Positions 53,847 through 62,730 of a stretch of DNA of 64,000 nt are shown here, piece by piece. Each line of letters opens with the position of its first letter. The stretch's first letter is position 1. The DNA is from Paracoccus litorisediminis (GTDB lineage: Bacteria > Pseudomonadota > Alphaproteobacteria > Rhodobacterales > Rhodobacteraceae): positions 1 to 64,000 of the forward strand of contig NZ_WMIG01000004.1 in NCBI RefSeq assembly GCF_009711205.1. Reading direction: 5' to 3'. The notes below the pieces were generated by a model. The model searched no databases. It was given only the letters and a program-made list of their open reading frames with translations, and was not told the DNA's origin. A program made the position numbers and the translations under genes.

Positions 53847-54166
53847 GCTTCCGACCAGACCGCCATCTCGGTCCCGCCGGGTTCGCGGAACTGAAAACGC
53901 CGCCCGCCGGGAAAGCTGAAGATTGGCTTGGTGATTTCCGCCCCGGCTGAGCTGACCTGCGCCAATGCGGCCTCAAGATCCTCGGCCTTCAGGATGACCA
54001 GCGGCGGGGCCAGCGGTGCAGCCGCGATCCCGCCCGAGACACCGGCATCCGCCAGTTCCTGATATTCAGGACCGTAATCGTTGAAGCTCCAGCCAAAGGC
54101 GCGGCTGAAGAAATCCTTGGTGGCGGCGATGTCGGGGGAACTGAATTCCAGATAGTCGATCTGCAT
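53843..54166 (-). CDS. VOC (glyoxalase/bleomycin-resistance) family protein
   Basis: This 107-residue single VOC module opens MQIDYLEFSSPDIAATKDFFSRAFGWSFNDYG and closes FSFPGGRRFQFREPGGTEMAVWSE. Such proteins include metal-dependent glyoxalase-like enzymes and binding proteins; the role here is unknown. Its stop shares bases with that of the convergent channel gene. I start at 54166 because longer forms would run into the haemoglobin gene. Confidence 0.85.
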   Translation of the reverse strand: MQIDYLEFSSPDIAATKDFFSRAFGWSFNDYGPEYQELADAGVSGGIAAAPLAPPLVILKAEDLEAALAQVSSAGAEITKPIFSFPGGRRFQFREPGGTEMAVWSEA

Positions 54167-54212
54167 GGCAGCCTCCGGGTTTGTTCCCGTTTTGTTTACG
54201 CCTTGCGCGGGT

Positions 54213-54617
54213 TCAACGCAAGATCGGAGGACGCCCGCCCGGCGCAGGGCGCATATTCTCGACCCCCATGCGCAGACCGGCACCGATGCGATGGGCCAGA
54301 TCGGACCAAGCCGCTGCAACGTCTGCGGGCAGGGTCCGGCGCAGGGTCTCGTCAAACAGCATCAGCCAGTCGGCGAAATGCGGCGGCTCGACATTGCCGG
54401 CGCGCATATGCGCCTGCATCGGGCTGCCGTCATAGCTGCGCTCATACAGGATGGCATTGCGCCAGAAGGCGGCAATCTTGGCCTCATGCGTGGGCCAGTC
54501 GGCGACATGGGCGGCAAAGACCGGGCCAAGCACCTCGTGCCGGCGGATGGCTGCGTAGAACACCGCGACGACGCGGTCGATATCTTCGGCAGAGACGGGA
54601 AAGCGCGCTGGGATCAT
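54213..54617 (-). CDS. Group III truncated haemoglobin
   Basis: This 134-residue protein has the group III trHb layout: VAVFYAAIRRHEVLGPVFAAHV (helix A/B), FWRNAILYERSYDGSPMQAHMR (with the haem proximal His in AHMR) and FADWLMLFDETLRRTL. These proteins bind O2 or NO and may help with nitric-oxide or redox stress. It is upstream of the VOC gene on the same strand. Confidence 0.88.
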   Translation of the reverse strand: MIPARFPVSAEDIDRVVAVFYAAIRRHEVLGPVFAAHVADWPTHEAKIAAFWRNAILYERSYDGSPMQAHMRAGNVEPPHFADWLMLFDETLRRTLPADVAAAWSDLAHRIGAGLRMGVENMRPAPGGRPPILR

Positions 54618-54670
54618 TGCCGGGATATGGGCCGGGCGCGCGCGGGGTGCAAGTGGCCGGTTCGTCGCGC

Positions 54671-54699
54671 TTGCAGGGGCCGCACCCGTTTCCTATAAC
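54671..54699 (+). promoter_or_regulatory. Sigma70-type promoter of ileS
   Basis: TTGCAG (54671-54676), a 17-base spacer and TATAAC (54694-54699) predict a start near 54706 and a leader of about 105 bases. Confidence 0.6.
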
Positions 54700-54741
54700 C
54701 CGGCGCATGTTCAGCATGGGCCGGATCTTTCGAATTATCCG

Positions 54742-54783
54742 CCCGGCGGCGTAGGGGTTCCTCGCCGTCGGGTTATCTACGCC
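54742..54783 (+). promoter_or_regulatory. Two mutually exclusive hairpins in the ileS leader
   Basis: Hairpin A pairs CCCGGCGGCG (54742-54751) with CGCCGTCGGG (54763-54772), ten pairs including one G-U. Hairpin B pairs GGCGTAG (54748-54754) with CTACGCC (54777-54783), seven perfect pairs. They share bases 54748-54751 and cannot both form, which is the layout of a switch. The ileS ATG is 28 bases further on. Confidence 0.45.
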
Positions 54784-54811
54784 TGCCCTCCACCCGAAGG
54801 ATCCCCGCCAG

Positions 54812-57706
54812 ATGAGCGAAACGACCTCGACCGCGCCCGACTATCGCGACACCGTCTTCCTGCCCCAGACCGACTTCCCCATGCGTGCGGGCCTGCCCCA
54901 GCGCGAGCCGGAATGGCTGGACCGCTGGGAGCGCATGGGCATTTATGACCGCCTGCGCACCAAGAAGGGTCGCGCGCCCTTCATCCTGCATGACGGCCCT
55001 CCTTATGCGAACGGCCATCTGCATATCGGCCACGCGCTGAACAAAGTGCTGAAAGACTTCATCACCCGCAGCCAGCAGATGATGGGCCGCGACGCCCGCT
55101 ATGTGCCGGGCTGGGACTGCCACGGCCTGCCGATCGAATGGAAGATCGAGGAACAGTACCGCCTGCAGCAAAAGAACAAGGACGACGTCGATGTCGTCGA
55201 GTTCCGTCAGGAATGCCGCAAATTCGCCGAAGGCTGGGTGGAAACCCAGCGCGAGGAATTCAAGCGCCTTGGCATCATCGGCAAGTGGGAAGACCCCTAC
55301 CTGACGATGAACTACCACGCCGAAGCCGTGATCGCGGCCGAGTTCATGAAGCTTCTGATGAACGGCGCGCTGTATCAGGGCTCCAAGCCCGTGATGTGGT
55401 CGCCGGTCGAGAAAACCGCCTTGGCCGAAGCCGAGGTCGAATATCACGACCATACCAGCCACACGATCTGGGTGCGGTTTGCGGCGCAAGGCGCGCTGGA
55501 CGGGGCCTCGGTGGTGATCTGGACCACGACCCCTTGGACCATCCCGCAGAACCGCGCCGTCGCCTATAATCCGACCATCGCCTATGGCCTATACGAGGTC
55601 GGCGCTGTGCCGGAGAACGCCACCGCCAAGACCGGCGAGAAGCTGGTTCTGGCCGATGCGCTGGCCGAGGGCGTGATGAAATCCGCCAAGGTCGAGGGCT
55701 TCACCCGTCTGCGCGACGTCACCGCCGCCGAGATGGAAGGCGTGCTGCTGGCGCACCCGTTCCGCGGCGTCGAGAACGGTGCCGCCGAATGGGATTACGA
55801 CGTTCCTCTGCTGCCGGGCGACCATGTCACCGAGGATGCGGGCACGGGCTTTGTCCATACCGCCCCCAGCCACGGCGACGACGACTATCAGCTTGGCCTG
55901 AAATTCGGCCTGCCGATGACCTATAACGTCGAACCCGATGGCAGCTACCGCGCCGATCTGCCGCTGTTTGGTGGTCAGGCCATCCTGACGCCGGAAGGCG
56001 CGGAAGGCCCGGCCAATGTCAGCGTCATCAAGCAACTCGCCTATTCGGGCGCGCTGCTGGCCAAGGGCAAGGTCAAGCACAGCTACCCGCATAGCTGGCG
56101 CTCGAAAGCGCCGCTGATCTATCGCAACACCCCGCAATGGTTCGCCTCGATCGACAAGGCGCTGACCGATGGCATGGGCGAATATGGCGACACGATCCGC
56201 GCGCGGGCTCTGGCCTCGATCGACCGGCTGGTGAAATGGACGCCGCAGACCGGACGCAACCGCCTGTTCTCGATGATCGAGAACCGCCCCGACTGGGTGC
56301 TGTCGCGTCAACGCGCTTGGGGCGTGCCGCTGAGCTGCTTCGTCAAGAAAGGCGCGCGCCCGGACGATGCCGACTTCCTGCTACGCGATCAGCGCGTCAA
56401 TGACCGCATCATCGAAGCTTTCGAGAAAGACGGCGCAGATGTCTGGTATCACGCCGATTTCAAGGCGAAGATGCTGGACGGCGTGGCTGATCCCGAGGCC
56501 TATGATCAAGTCATGGATGTGCTGGATGTCTGGTTTGATTCCGGCTCGACCCATGCTTTCGTGATCCGCGACCGGGCTGACGGCTCGCCCGACGGCATCG
56601 CGGACCTGTATCTGGAAGGCACCGACCAGCATCGCGGCTGGTTCCATTCCTCGCTGCTGCAAGCCTGCGCGACCAAGGGCCGCGCGCCTTACAAGGGCGT
56701 GCTGACCCACGGCTTCACGCTGGACGAAAAGGGCATGAAAATGTCCAAGTCGCTGGGGAATACCGTCGCACCTGCCGATATCATCAAGGAATATGGCGCG
56801 GATATCCTGCGTCTTTGGGTGGCGCAGTCCGACTACACCACCGACCTGCGCATCGGTAAGGAAATCCTGAAGGGCACCGCCGACAGCTATCGCCGCCTGC
56901 GCAATACGCTGCGCTTCGTCCTTGGCAACCTTGACGGCTTCGACGCCGCCGAGCGTGTCGAGGTCAAGGACATGCCCGAACTGGAACAGTGGGTGCTGCA
57001 CCGTCTGGCGCAGATCGACCACCAGCTGCGCAAGGGTTACGACGCCTATGACTTCCAAGGCGTCTTCCAGACCGTGTTCCAGTTCGCGACCGTGGACCTG
57101 TCGAGCTTCTATTTCGACATCCGCAAGGACGCGCTTTACTGCGACGCGACGGACAGCCTGCGCCGCCGCTCGGCCCGCACGGTGCTGGATATCCTGTTCC
57201 AGCGTCTGGTGACCTGGCTTGCGCCGATCCTGCCCTTCACCATGGAAGATGTCTGGCTGAGCCGTAATCCCTCGGATGACGACTCGGTCCATCTGCACGA
57301 CTTCCCCGTGACGCCCGCCGACTGGCTGAACGAACCGCTGGCCCGCAAATGGGAGGCGATCCGCCGCACCCGTCGCGCCGTCACCGCCGCGCTGGAAATC
57401 AAGCGCACCGACAAGGTGATCGGCGCCAGCCTTGAGGCTGCTCCGGTCGTCCATATCGAGGATGCCGAAGTGCTGAAGGCGCTGAAATCGGTCGATTTCG
57501 CCGATATCTGCATCACCTCGGACCTGAGCCTGACTGCTGACCCAGCTCCGAACGAGGCCTTCCGCCTGCCCGATGTCGCGGGCGTCGGCGTGGTCTTCGA
57601 AGCGGCCGAGGGCGAGAAATGCGAGCGCTGCTGGAAGATCCTGCCCGATGTCGGCACGCATGATCATGCCGGCACCTGCGAGCGCTGCGACTCGGCCCTG
57701 AGCTGA
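54812..57706 (+). CDS. ileS: Isoleucyl-tRNA synthetase
   Basis: This 964-residue class I synthetase charges tRNA-Ile. Visible are the HIGH-type motif NGHLHIGHALNKVLKDF (residues about 66-81), the editing (CP1) domain with WTTTPWTIPQNRA and AGTGFVHTAPSHGDDDY, KMSKS at 643-647, and the C-terminal zinc finger with cysteines in CERCWKILP and CERCDSAL, the bacterial-type form. A promoter and a two-state leader precede it. A terminator follows. Confidence 0.97.
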   Translation: MSETTSTAPDYRDTVFLPQTDFPMRAGLPQREPEWLDRWERMGIYDRLRTKKGRAPFILHDGPPYANGHLHIGHALNKVLKDFITRSQQMMGRDARYVPGWDCHGLPIEWKIEEQYRLQQKNKDDVDVVEFRQECRKFAEGWVETQREEFKRLGIIGKWEDPYLTMNYHAEAVIAAEFMKLLMNGALYQGSKPVMWSPVEKTALAEAEVEYHDHTSHTIWVRFAAQGALDGASVVIWTTTPWTIPQNRAVAYNPTIAYGLYEVGAVPENATAKTGEKLVLADALAEGVMKSAKVEGFTRLRDVTAAEMEGVLLAHPFRGVENGAAEWDYDVPLLPGDHVTEDAGTGFVHTAPSHGDDDYQLGLKFGLPMTYNVEPDGSYRADLPLFGGQAILTPEGAEGPANVSVIKQLAYSGALLAKGKVKHSYPHSWRSKAPLIYRNTPQWFASIDKALTDGMGEYGDTIRARALASIDRLVKWTPQTGRNRLFSMIENRPDWVLSRQRAWGVPLSCFVKKGARPDDADFLLRDQRVNDRIIEAFEKDGADVWYHADFKAKMLDGVADPEAYDQVMDVLDVWFDSGSTHAFVIRDRADGSPDGIADLYLEGTDQHRGWFHSSLLQACATKGRAPYKGVLTHGFTLDEKGMKMSKSLGNTVAPADIIKEYGADILRLWVAQSDYTTDLRIGKEILKGTADSYRRLRNTLRFVLGNLDGFDAAERVEVKDMPELEQWVLHRLAQIDHQLRKGYDAYDFQGVFQTVFQFATVDLSSFYFDIRKDALYCDATDSLRRRSARTVLDILFQRLVTWLAPILPFTMEDVWLSRNPSDDDSVHLHDFPVTPADWLNEPLARKWEAIRRTRRAVTAALEIKRTDKVIGASLEAAPVVHIEDAEVLKALKSVDFADICITSDLSLTADPAPNEAFRLPDVAGVGVVFEAAEGEKCERCWKILPDVGTHDHAGTCERCDSALS

Positions 57707-57727
57707 TCCAGCGTTTTCATGAACAAG

Positions 57728-57757
57728 AAAGCCCCGGCGTGCTGCGCCGGGGCTTTT
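57728..57757. terminator. Terminator between ileS and the glycosyltransferase-like gene
   Basis: AAAGCCCCGGCG / CGCCGGGGCTTTT with a 4-base loop stands 22 bases after the ileS stop. A run of A's on the plus side also lets it serve the convergent gene. Confidence 0.88.
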
Positions 57758-57770
57758 CATTTTTCCGGGG

Positions 57771-59015
57771 TCAACGGAACCACAGCCCCTCTCGTTTCAG
57801 CCGATGACGGATCGCCTGTTCCGAGATCTTCCATTCGTCCGCGAACATCGGGCGGATCACCTGCCGCCCTTCGTTCCTTGCGACAAGACGGCTGACCTCC
57901 TCATCCTCGGCAAACAGGTCTGCCAGCCTCGGGCTTTGGATCAATTCCTCGGCCAGCGTCATCGCGGCATCGGATTCGCGCGCGTAAAGAAGCGAAAGGT
58001 TGCGGTAATGGCAGGTCACATCGCCATCAAGACCGGACAGATCGGCAGCGGGCCGTCCACCGCCAAGCCCGTGGACCACCAGCGGCAAGACGACCTGATC
58101 CAGCCATGGATCAAGGCTTTGGCAGGCCAGCTCGTCCCCCGGATCGGCATTCACCTCCAGCGCGTATGTCAGGAAGCGCCGACCGAATTCCTTGGGATCG
58201 GCACCAAAGAACCAACCCGCGTTGAAATAGAGGTAGCGCTCCCAATGCTCGACCGGCTGCGAACGGTCAAGCGAGCTGGCGAAGTCCAGCCCAAAGCGGT
58301 CATAAAGCGACCGCCAGATATCGCCGTATCCCGGACCGTAAAGCGGCGGCGCGGGCCATGTCCCGGTCCGCCGCATCGACGCCGAGGGGCGGGCAAAGTC
58401 GATGGGCAACCGATCCAGCGGACCAGTCACCAGTGTATCGCTGTCGAAAAAGATGAACGGTTCGGATTCCGGCAGGACTGCCAGCGCCTCGATCTTGTTG
58501 CCGTAGGGGTAGTCCTTGCCGAAATGGCGGGCGGTGAAGGGCCGGATCTCGGCCCCGTATGCGCCAAGCAAGGTTCGGGCAGCATCCGAGATCTGCGTCT
58601 CGACCCCTTCCCACGCCTCGGCCTCCAGCGGCTCGGCCACAATGAGCCGCCCCTGCCAGTCAGGCGCGTTCCGCCGCAGGCTGGCCGCGAACAGCACTGC
58701 CTCGCGTTCCAACCGACCGGCCTGTGCAATGATCAGGATGTTAAAGGCGCGCGAGGGCTTCGCCACGACCGCTGCTATCGCCCCATCTGCCTCAACTCCA
58801 CGCCCGGATTTGCGCGCGGCGCGTTCGGCCTGATTCGCCGCGCGTCGCGCCTCGCGCTCGGCCTGGTTTGCCTCTCGCCTTGCAAGACGCTCGGCAGCCT
58901 TGTCCATTTTGTCCTTCGCAGGGGCATCCGCCCCCGACACATTTTCTTCCTTGCGTGGTCCGGCCACGTTCGGCACCTCGGATGGGATGGTTGGCTGACT
59001 TGGGGAAATATACAC
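57771..59015 (-). CDS. Glycosyltransferase-like protein with charged N-terminal coil
   Basis: I do not recognise a named family for this protein of up to 414 residues. Residues about 35-70 form a highly charged Arg/Glu/Ala helix (RLARREANQAEREARRAANQ and so on), predicted coiled coil. The rest resembles a family-8-like nucleotide-sugar fold, with ILIIAQAGRLEREAVLFAASLRR, GNKIEALAVLPESEPFIFFDSDTLV (a DxD motif, DSD) and NAGWFFGADPKEF. No signal peptide is visible. GTG 58940, preceded by AAGGAAG, is an alternative start that would cut 25 residues. Confidence 0.6.
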   Translation of the reverse strand: MYISPSQPTIPSEVPNVAGPRKEENVSGADAPAKDKMDKAAERLARREANQAEREARRAANQAERAARKSGRGVEADGAIAAVVAKPSRAFNILIIAQAGRLEREAVLFAASLRRNAPDWQGRLIVAEPLEAEAWEGVETQISDAARTLLGAYGAEIRPFTARHFGKDYPYGNKIEALAVLPESEPFIFFDSDTLVTGPLDRLPIDFARPSASMRRTGTWPAPPLYGPGYGDIWRSLYDRFGLDFASSLDRSQPVEHWERYLYFNAGWFFGADPKEFGRRFLTYALEVNADPGDELACQSLDPWLDQVVLPLVVHGLGGGRPAADLSGLDGDVTCHYRNLSLLYARESDAAMTLAEELIQSPRLADLFAEDEEVSRLVARNEGRQVIRPMFADEWKISEQAIRHRLKREGLWFR

Positions 59016-59368
59016 GCCCCGGATGAGCGGAAGATACCGGTTTCCATGTGAAAATTACACGAAAACCTCACCAAAAAGCCAGCTATCGGGATAGCGGCAT
59101 TACGGGCAATCTCATAGTCAGCCGCGTAACGATGTTGTTGTTTTATTTGTATGGCTAGACCGGGTGAGATTGGCAGTACTCTCACCCGGTCGAGATTTCC
59201 AGACGACCCCGATCGGGTCCGCCTTCTGACACCATAGCCTCAGAACGCGTTTTGCGAAAGCCTCTCGATGACAAGGCACGACTTTTAGCTATGTTAGATT
59301 AAAGATTTAGCGGAGTTTGCCTGTTTTTTTGCCATGAATTAACTAACAACCTGAAATTGCGGCCTAAT
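59016..59368. other. AT-richer 353-base spacer with hairpins, no gene seen
   Basis: There is no convincing coding sequence. The spacer is less GC-rich than its surroundings (runs such as TTGTTGTTTTATTTG). It holds a perfect 12-bp inverted repeat at 59158-59191 and a short palindrome GACCCCGATCGGGTC just after, so it may be a regulatory or small-RNA locus. Confidence 0.5.
59158..59191. repeat. Perfect 12-bp inverted repeat with 10-base loop
   Basis: GACCGGGTGAGA and TCTCACCCGGTC pair perfectly around TTGGCAGTAC. There is no T-run after it on either strand, so a simple terminator is unlikely. Confidence 0.7.
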
Positions 59369-60211
59369 TCAAACCGCAATCCCTTGGCGACCAGCCAGGT
59401 CGGTGAAAAACTGCCAAGCCACTCGCCCCGAGCGCGAACCGCGCGTCGCCTGCCACTCGATCGCCTCGGCCCGCAGGTCTTCATCGCTGATGATGACGCC
59501 GTAAGCGTCGCAATAGCCCCGGACCATCGCCAAATACTCGTCCTGCGAGCATGGGTGGAAGCCCAGCCACAGCCCGAAACGATCCGAGAGCGAGACCTTC
59601 TCCTCGACCGCCTCGCCGGGATGGATCGCGGTCGAGCGTTCGTTGTCGATCATGTCACGCGGCATCAGGTGACGACGATTCGAGGTGGCGTAAAGGATCA
59701 CGTTCGCGGGCCGGCCCGCGATGCCGCCATCCAGAACCGCCTTTAGCGACTTGTACTGCGTGTCATCATGGCTGAAGGACAGGTCGTCCGAGAACAGCAC
59801 GAAGCGCCGGTCCGCGGCCTTGCCCAGAATAGCCAGAAGCCGCCCGACCGAGCCCAGATCCTCACGCGCGATCTCGACCAGTACCAGCGGCAGGCCCTGA
59901 CGCCGGACCTCGGCATGGACGGCCTTGACCAGCGAGGATTTCCCCATCCCGCGCGAGCCCCAGAGCAGCGCGTTATTCGCCGCATGTCCCTGCGCAAACT
60001 GCATGGTATTGGCCAGCAGCGTATCGCGGGAACGGTCGATGCCGATCAGCTGGACCAGATCGACGCGGCTGACCTCGGCCACCGGCTCAAGCCGGTCGGG
60101 ATCGGTATGCCAGACATAGGCGCTGGCCTCCGAAAAGCTGGGCTCGGGCGCAGGCGGGGGGGCCATGCGCTCCAGCGCCTCGGCGATGCGGACCAGAAGA
60201 TTACTCGACAT
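59369..60211 (-). CDS. DUF815 family P-loop ATPase
   Basis: This 280-residue AAA-like ATPase of uncharacterised family DUF815 has the Walker A motif [17 protein letters not shown], the Walker B/sensor stretch [29 protein letters not shown], and [18 protein letters not shown] start at [13 protein letters not shown] (60211), which overlaps the tatC 3' end by 11 bases, so it is read with the tat operon. The function is unknown; the P-loop implies ATP-driven remodelling. Confidence 0.83.
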   Translation of the reverse strand: MSSNLLVRIAEALERMAPPPAPEPSFSEASAYVWHTDPDRLEPVAEVSRVDLVQLIGIDRSRDTLLANTMQFAQGHAANNALLWGSRGMGKSSLVKAVHAEVRRQGLPLVLVEIAREDLGSVGRLLAILGKAADRRFVLFSDDLSFSHDDTQYKSLKAVLDGGIAGRPANVILYATSNRRHLMPRDMIDNERSTAIHPGEAVEEKVSLSDRFGLWLGFHPCSQDEYLAMVRGYCDAYGVIISDEDLRAEAIEWQATRGSRSGRVAWQFFTDLAGRQGIAV

Positions 60212-61058
60212 CGGCTTCCTGCTCGTCCAGATCGCGCTTCTTCTCGATGCGGCGCACGAGATAGATCGAGATCTCGTAGAGGCCATAGATCACACTGAAC
60301 AGCACCACCTGACTGATGACATCAGGCGGTGTGATCATCGCGGCCAGCACCAGAATGACGATGACGGCATAGCGGCGTACGCTGGCCAACCCCTCGGAGG
60401 AAACCAGCCCGGCCTTGCCCATCAGGGTCAGCGCGACCGGCAGCTGGAAGGACAGACCGAAGGCCAGAATGAACTTCGTGGTCAGGCGCAGATATTCCTC
60501 GACCGAGCCCTGGAAGACGACCCCGGCCCAAGGTTGCGCCGCCGTCGTTGCCGTTGCCGCCGTCCCCGTTGGATCATCAGGCAACGCCAGCGGTCCCTGC
60601 TGGAAGCCCAGGAAGAAGTCGAAGGCCCAAGGCAGGATGACGTAATAGGCGAAGGCCGCGCCGATCAGGAACATGATGGGCGACGCCAGAAGAAACGGCA
60701 GCAGCGCGTTCTTTTCGCTGCGGTAAAGCCCCGGCGCGACAAAGCGCCAAAGCTGATAGCCAACCACCGGGAATGCCAGAACGAAGCCGCCGAAAAACGC
60801 GATGCGCATGGCGACAAAGAAGCCTTCCTGCAGCTTCAGCAGGATCAGGCCGCAGGTCTGGCCGCGCTTTTCCAGCGCATGGCAGATCGGCTGGGTCAGG
60901 AAATCGAAGATCGGGTTCCAGACGAAATAGCACAGGACCATGGCCACGACGAAGGCCAGAACCGACCAGATCAGCCGGGTGCGCAGCTCGGCCAGATGCT
61001 CGATCAAGGGGGCGGAGGAATCGTCGATATCTTCCGACTTGGCAGATTTAGTCGCCAC
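60201..61058 (-). CDS. tatC: Sec-independent protein translocase TatC
   Basis: This 285-residue polytopic membrane protein is the twin-arginine receptor. It opens [29 protein letters not shown], with the conserved [10 protein letters not shown], and shows about six helices and later segments [23 protein letters not shown] and [23 protein letters not shown]. It follows tatB by 21 bases and overlaps the DUF815 gene. Confidence 0.95.
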   Translation of the reverse strand: MATKSAKSEDIDDSSAPLIEHLAELRTRLIWSVLAFVVAMVLCYFVWNPIFDFLTQPICHALEKRGQTCGLILLKLQEGFFVAMRIAFFGGFVLAFPVVGYQLWRFVAPGLYRSEKNALLPFLLASPIMFLIGAAFAYYVILPWAFDFFLGFQQGPLALPDDPTGTAATATTAAQPWAGVVFQGSVEEYLRLTTKFILAFGLSFQLPVALTLMGKAGLVSSEGLASVRRYAVIVILVLAAMITPPDVISQVVLFSVIYGLYEISIYLVRRIEKKRDLDEQEADVE

Positions 61059-61079
61059 GCGGCAGCCTTTCCTGTCTGT

Positions 61080-61610
61080 CTATTGGTCCGAGCGTCGCAC
61101 CGCGTGCAGCCGCCGCTTGCCCCCTGCCGTGTCGCTTCCCGCATCATCCGCGACCGGATGCGGGGCCTCGACGCCCGGCGCGGGCGGCAGCGGCGCATCA
61201 GCAGCAGGTGTGGGCGCAGGAGCAGGCGCGGCAAAGCGCGAGCCTTCGGGGAAGGCCTGAGGCGCGGCCGGGGCCGCAGGATCGGGCACTGGCCCGGTCT
61301 TGGCGGCTTCGTCGCGGGGGTTCAGCGGGTCCCATTTCTCGAAACGCTCGGTGGCACGCTCAAGCGCGTCCAGCCCCAGCGATTTCTTGGAGGTCAGCGA
61401 GTTCACATCCCTCAGCGCCTTGCCGGCCTCATCCAGACCCGAGGATTTCGCCGCATCCTCCATGGCACTGGTGAATTCGCGCGCCATGCCGCGCGCGCGC
61501 GCCGTCAGCCGTCCCAGCGTGTGGAACAGCTTGGGAAGATCCTCGGGGCCAATGACGATCAGCGCAACAACACCGATCAGCAGAAGCTCGCTCCAGCCGA
61601 TATCCAGCAT
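61080..61610 (-). CDS. tatB: Sec-independent protein translocase TatB
   Basis: This 176-residue protein has one N-terminal membrane helix followed by an amphipathic helix and a long Ala/Pro-rich tail. The start MLDIGWSELLLIGVVALIVIGPEDLPKL is the TatB signature, with an invariant Glu before the helix and GPEDLPK after it. It partners with TatC to bind twin-arginine signal peptides. Confidence 0.93.
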   Translation of the reverse strand: MLDIGWSELLLIGVVALIVIGPEDLPKLFHTLGRLTARARGMAREFTSAMEDAAKSSGLDEAGKALRDVNSLTSKKSLGLDALERATERFEKWDPLNPRDEAAKTGPVPDPAAPAAPQAFPEGSRFAAPAPAPTPAADAPLPPAPGVEAPHPVADDAGSDTAGGKRRLHAVRRSDQ

Positions 61611-61629
61611 GGCGGTTCAGTTCAGCCGG

Positions 61630-61941
61630 TCAGAGTTTGTTCTGATCGGCGGGCGTCACGTCGCGCAGACCCGCATCAGCGGTCATGCGGGCGCGCTCGG
61701 CGTCCAGCTTGGCGCGTTCGGCGGCCAGCTCGGCACGGGCCTTGACGATGTCGTCGGTCGAGTTCAGCTCAAGCTCTTTCGCTTCGGCCTTGTCTTCTTC
61801 TGCGCCGTCTTTGACGCCCTTCTTGAAGGCGGTGATTCCCTTGCCGACCTCGCCCATCAGGGACGAGACCTTGCCGCGTCCGAAAAGGACCAGAACGACG
61901 ATCGCGATCAGCAAAAGCGCCATGGGGGAAGGTGCGTGCAT
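61630..61941 (-). CDS. tatA: Sec-independent protein translocase TatA
   Basis: This 103-residue pore-forming subunit has one membrane helix (SPMALLLIAIVVLVLFGRGKV, with the FGxxK/FGRGK hinge), an amphipathic helix (SLMGEVGKGITAFKKGVKDG) and an acidic, Ala/Glu-rich tail. I start at MHAPSP (61941), right after GGAGG. It is first in the tatA-tatB-tatC-DUF815 operon. Confidence 0.92.
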   Translation of the reverse strand: MHAPSPMALLLIAIVVLVLFGRGKVSSLMGEVGKGITAFKKGVKDGAEEDKAEAKELELNSTDDIVKARAELAAERAKLDAERARMTADAGLRDVTPADQNKL

Positions 61942-62102
61942 GTGTTTACCTCCGTGGCACGACCCATCAGGCCGTGCATAGCATAGACTGCATTCGATAT
62001 AGGGTGCGCGTGGCCATCGGGAAACCCCCAAACGCGTGATCCCGGCCGCCATTCGCGACTGCCTTCCCAGTCGCCACGATCCGCGACATACTGAGGCAAG
62101 AC

Positions 62103-62729
62103 ATGGATAGCACCCAGATCATCAGCGCTTTCGTTACCCTGTTCGTCGTCATCGACCCTGTGGGTCTGGCGCCGCTGTTCATCGTCTTGACCAATGGCAT
62201 GAGCACGCAGCGGCGCCGTCGGATCGGTTGGCGCGCCGTGATCATCGCGGGCGCCCTGATGACGTTGTTCGGCCTGGCCGGAGAGGCTATCCTGAACGGC
62301 ATCGGCATCTCGCTTCCAGCCTTCCGTATCGCCGGCGGCATGCTGCTTTTCCTGACCGCGCTCGACATGCTGTTCGAGCGCCGGACCCAGCGCCGCGAAG
62401 GCCAGACCAAGGACGAGCCCGAGCGCGACGACCATGACGATCCGTCGGTCTTTCCGCTGGCCATGCCGCTACTGGCCGGGCCCGGCGCTTTGGCGACGAT
62501 GATTCTGCTGGTCAATCAGGATCCAACCCCCGCGCATACGCTGATGATTCACGTCGTCATGCTGGTTGTCCTTGCACTGGTCGCGGTGATGTTCGCTCTG
62601 GCCGGGCCGATTGCCCATTTGCTGGGCAGGACCGGGACCATGGTGGTCACGCGGCTGTTCGGGATGCTTCTTGCCGCGCTCTCGATCCAATTTGTGATCG
62701 ATGGGCTGAAAGGATCGGGACTCGTGTAG
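62103..62729 (+). CDS. MarC family membrane protein
   Basis: This 208-residue inner-membrane protein of the MarC/UPF0056 family has six predicted helices. It opens IISAFVTLFVVIDPVGLAPLFIVLTNG, a classic MarC start, with conserved FRIAGGMLLFLTALDML and PLAMPLLAGPGALATMILL. The family is of unknown role; early links to multiple antibiotic resistance in E. coli were not supported. It is divergent from tatA and precedes the protease gene by one base. Confidence 0.9.
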   Translation: MDSTQIISAFVTLFVVIDPVGLAPLFIVLTNGMSTQRRRRIGWRAVIIAGALMTLFGLAGEAILNGIGISLPAFRIAGGMLLFLTALDMLFERRTQRREGQTKDEPERDDHDDPSVFPLAMPLLAGPGALATMILLVNQDPTPAHTLMIHVVMLVVLALVAVMFALAGPIAHLLGRTGTMVVTRLFGMLLAALSIQFVIDGLKGSGLV

Positions 62730-62730
62730 C

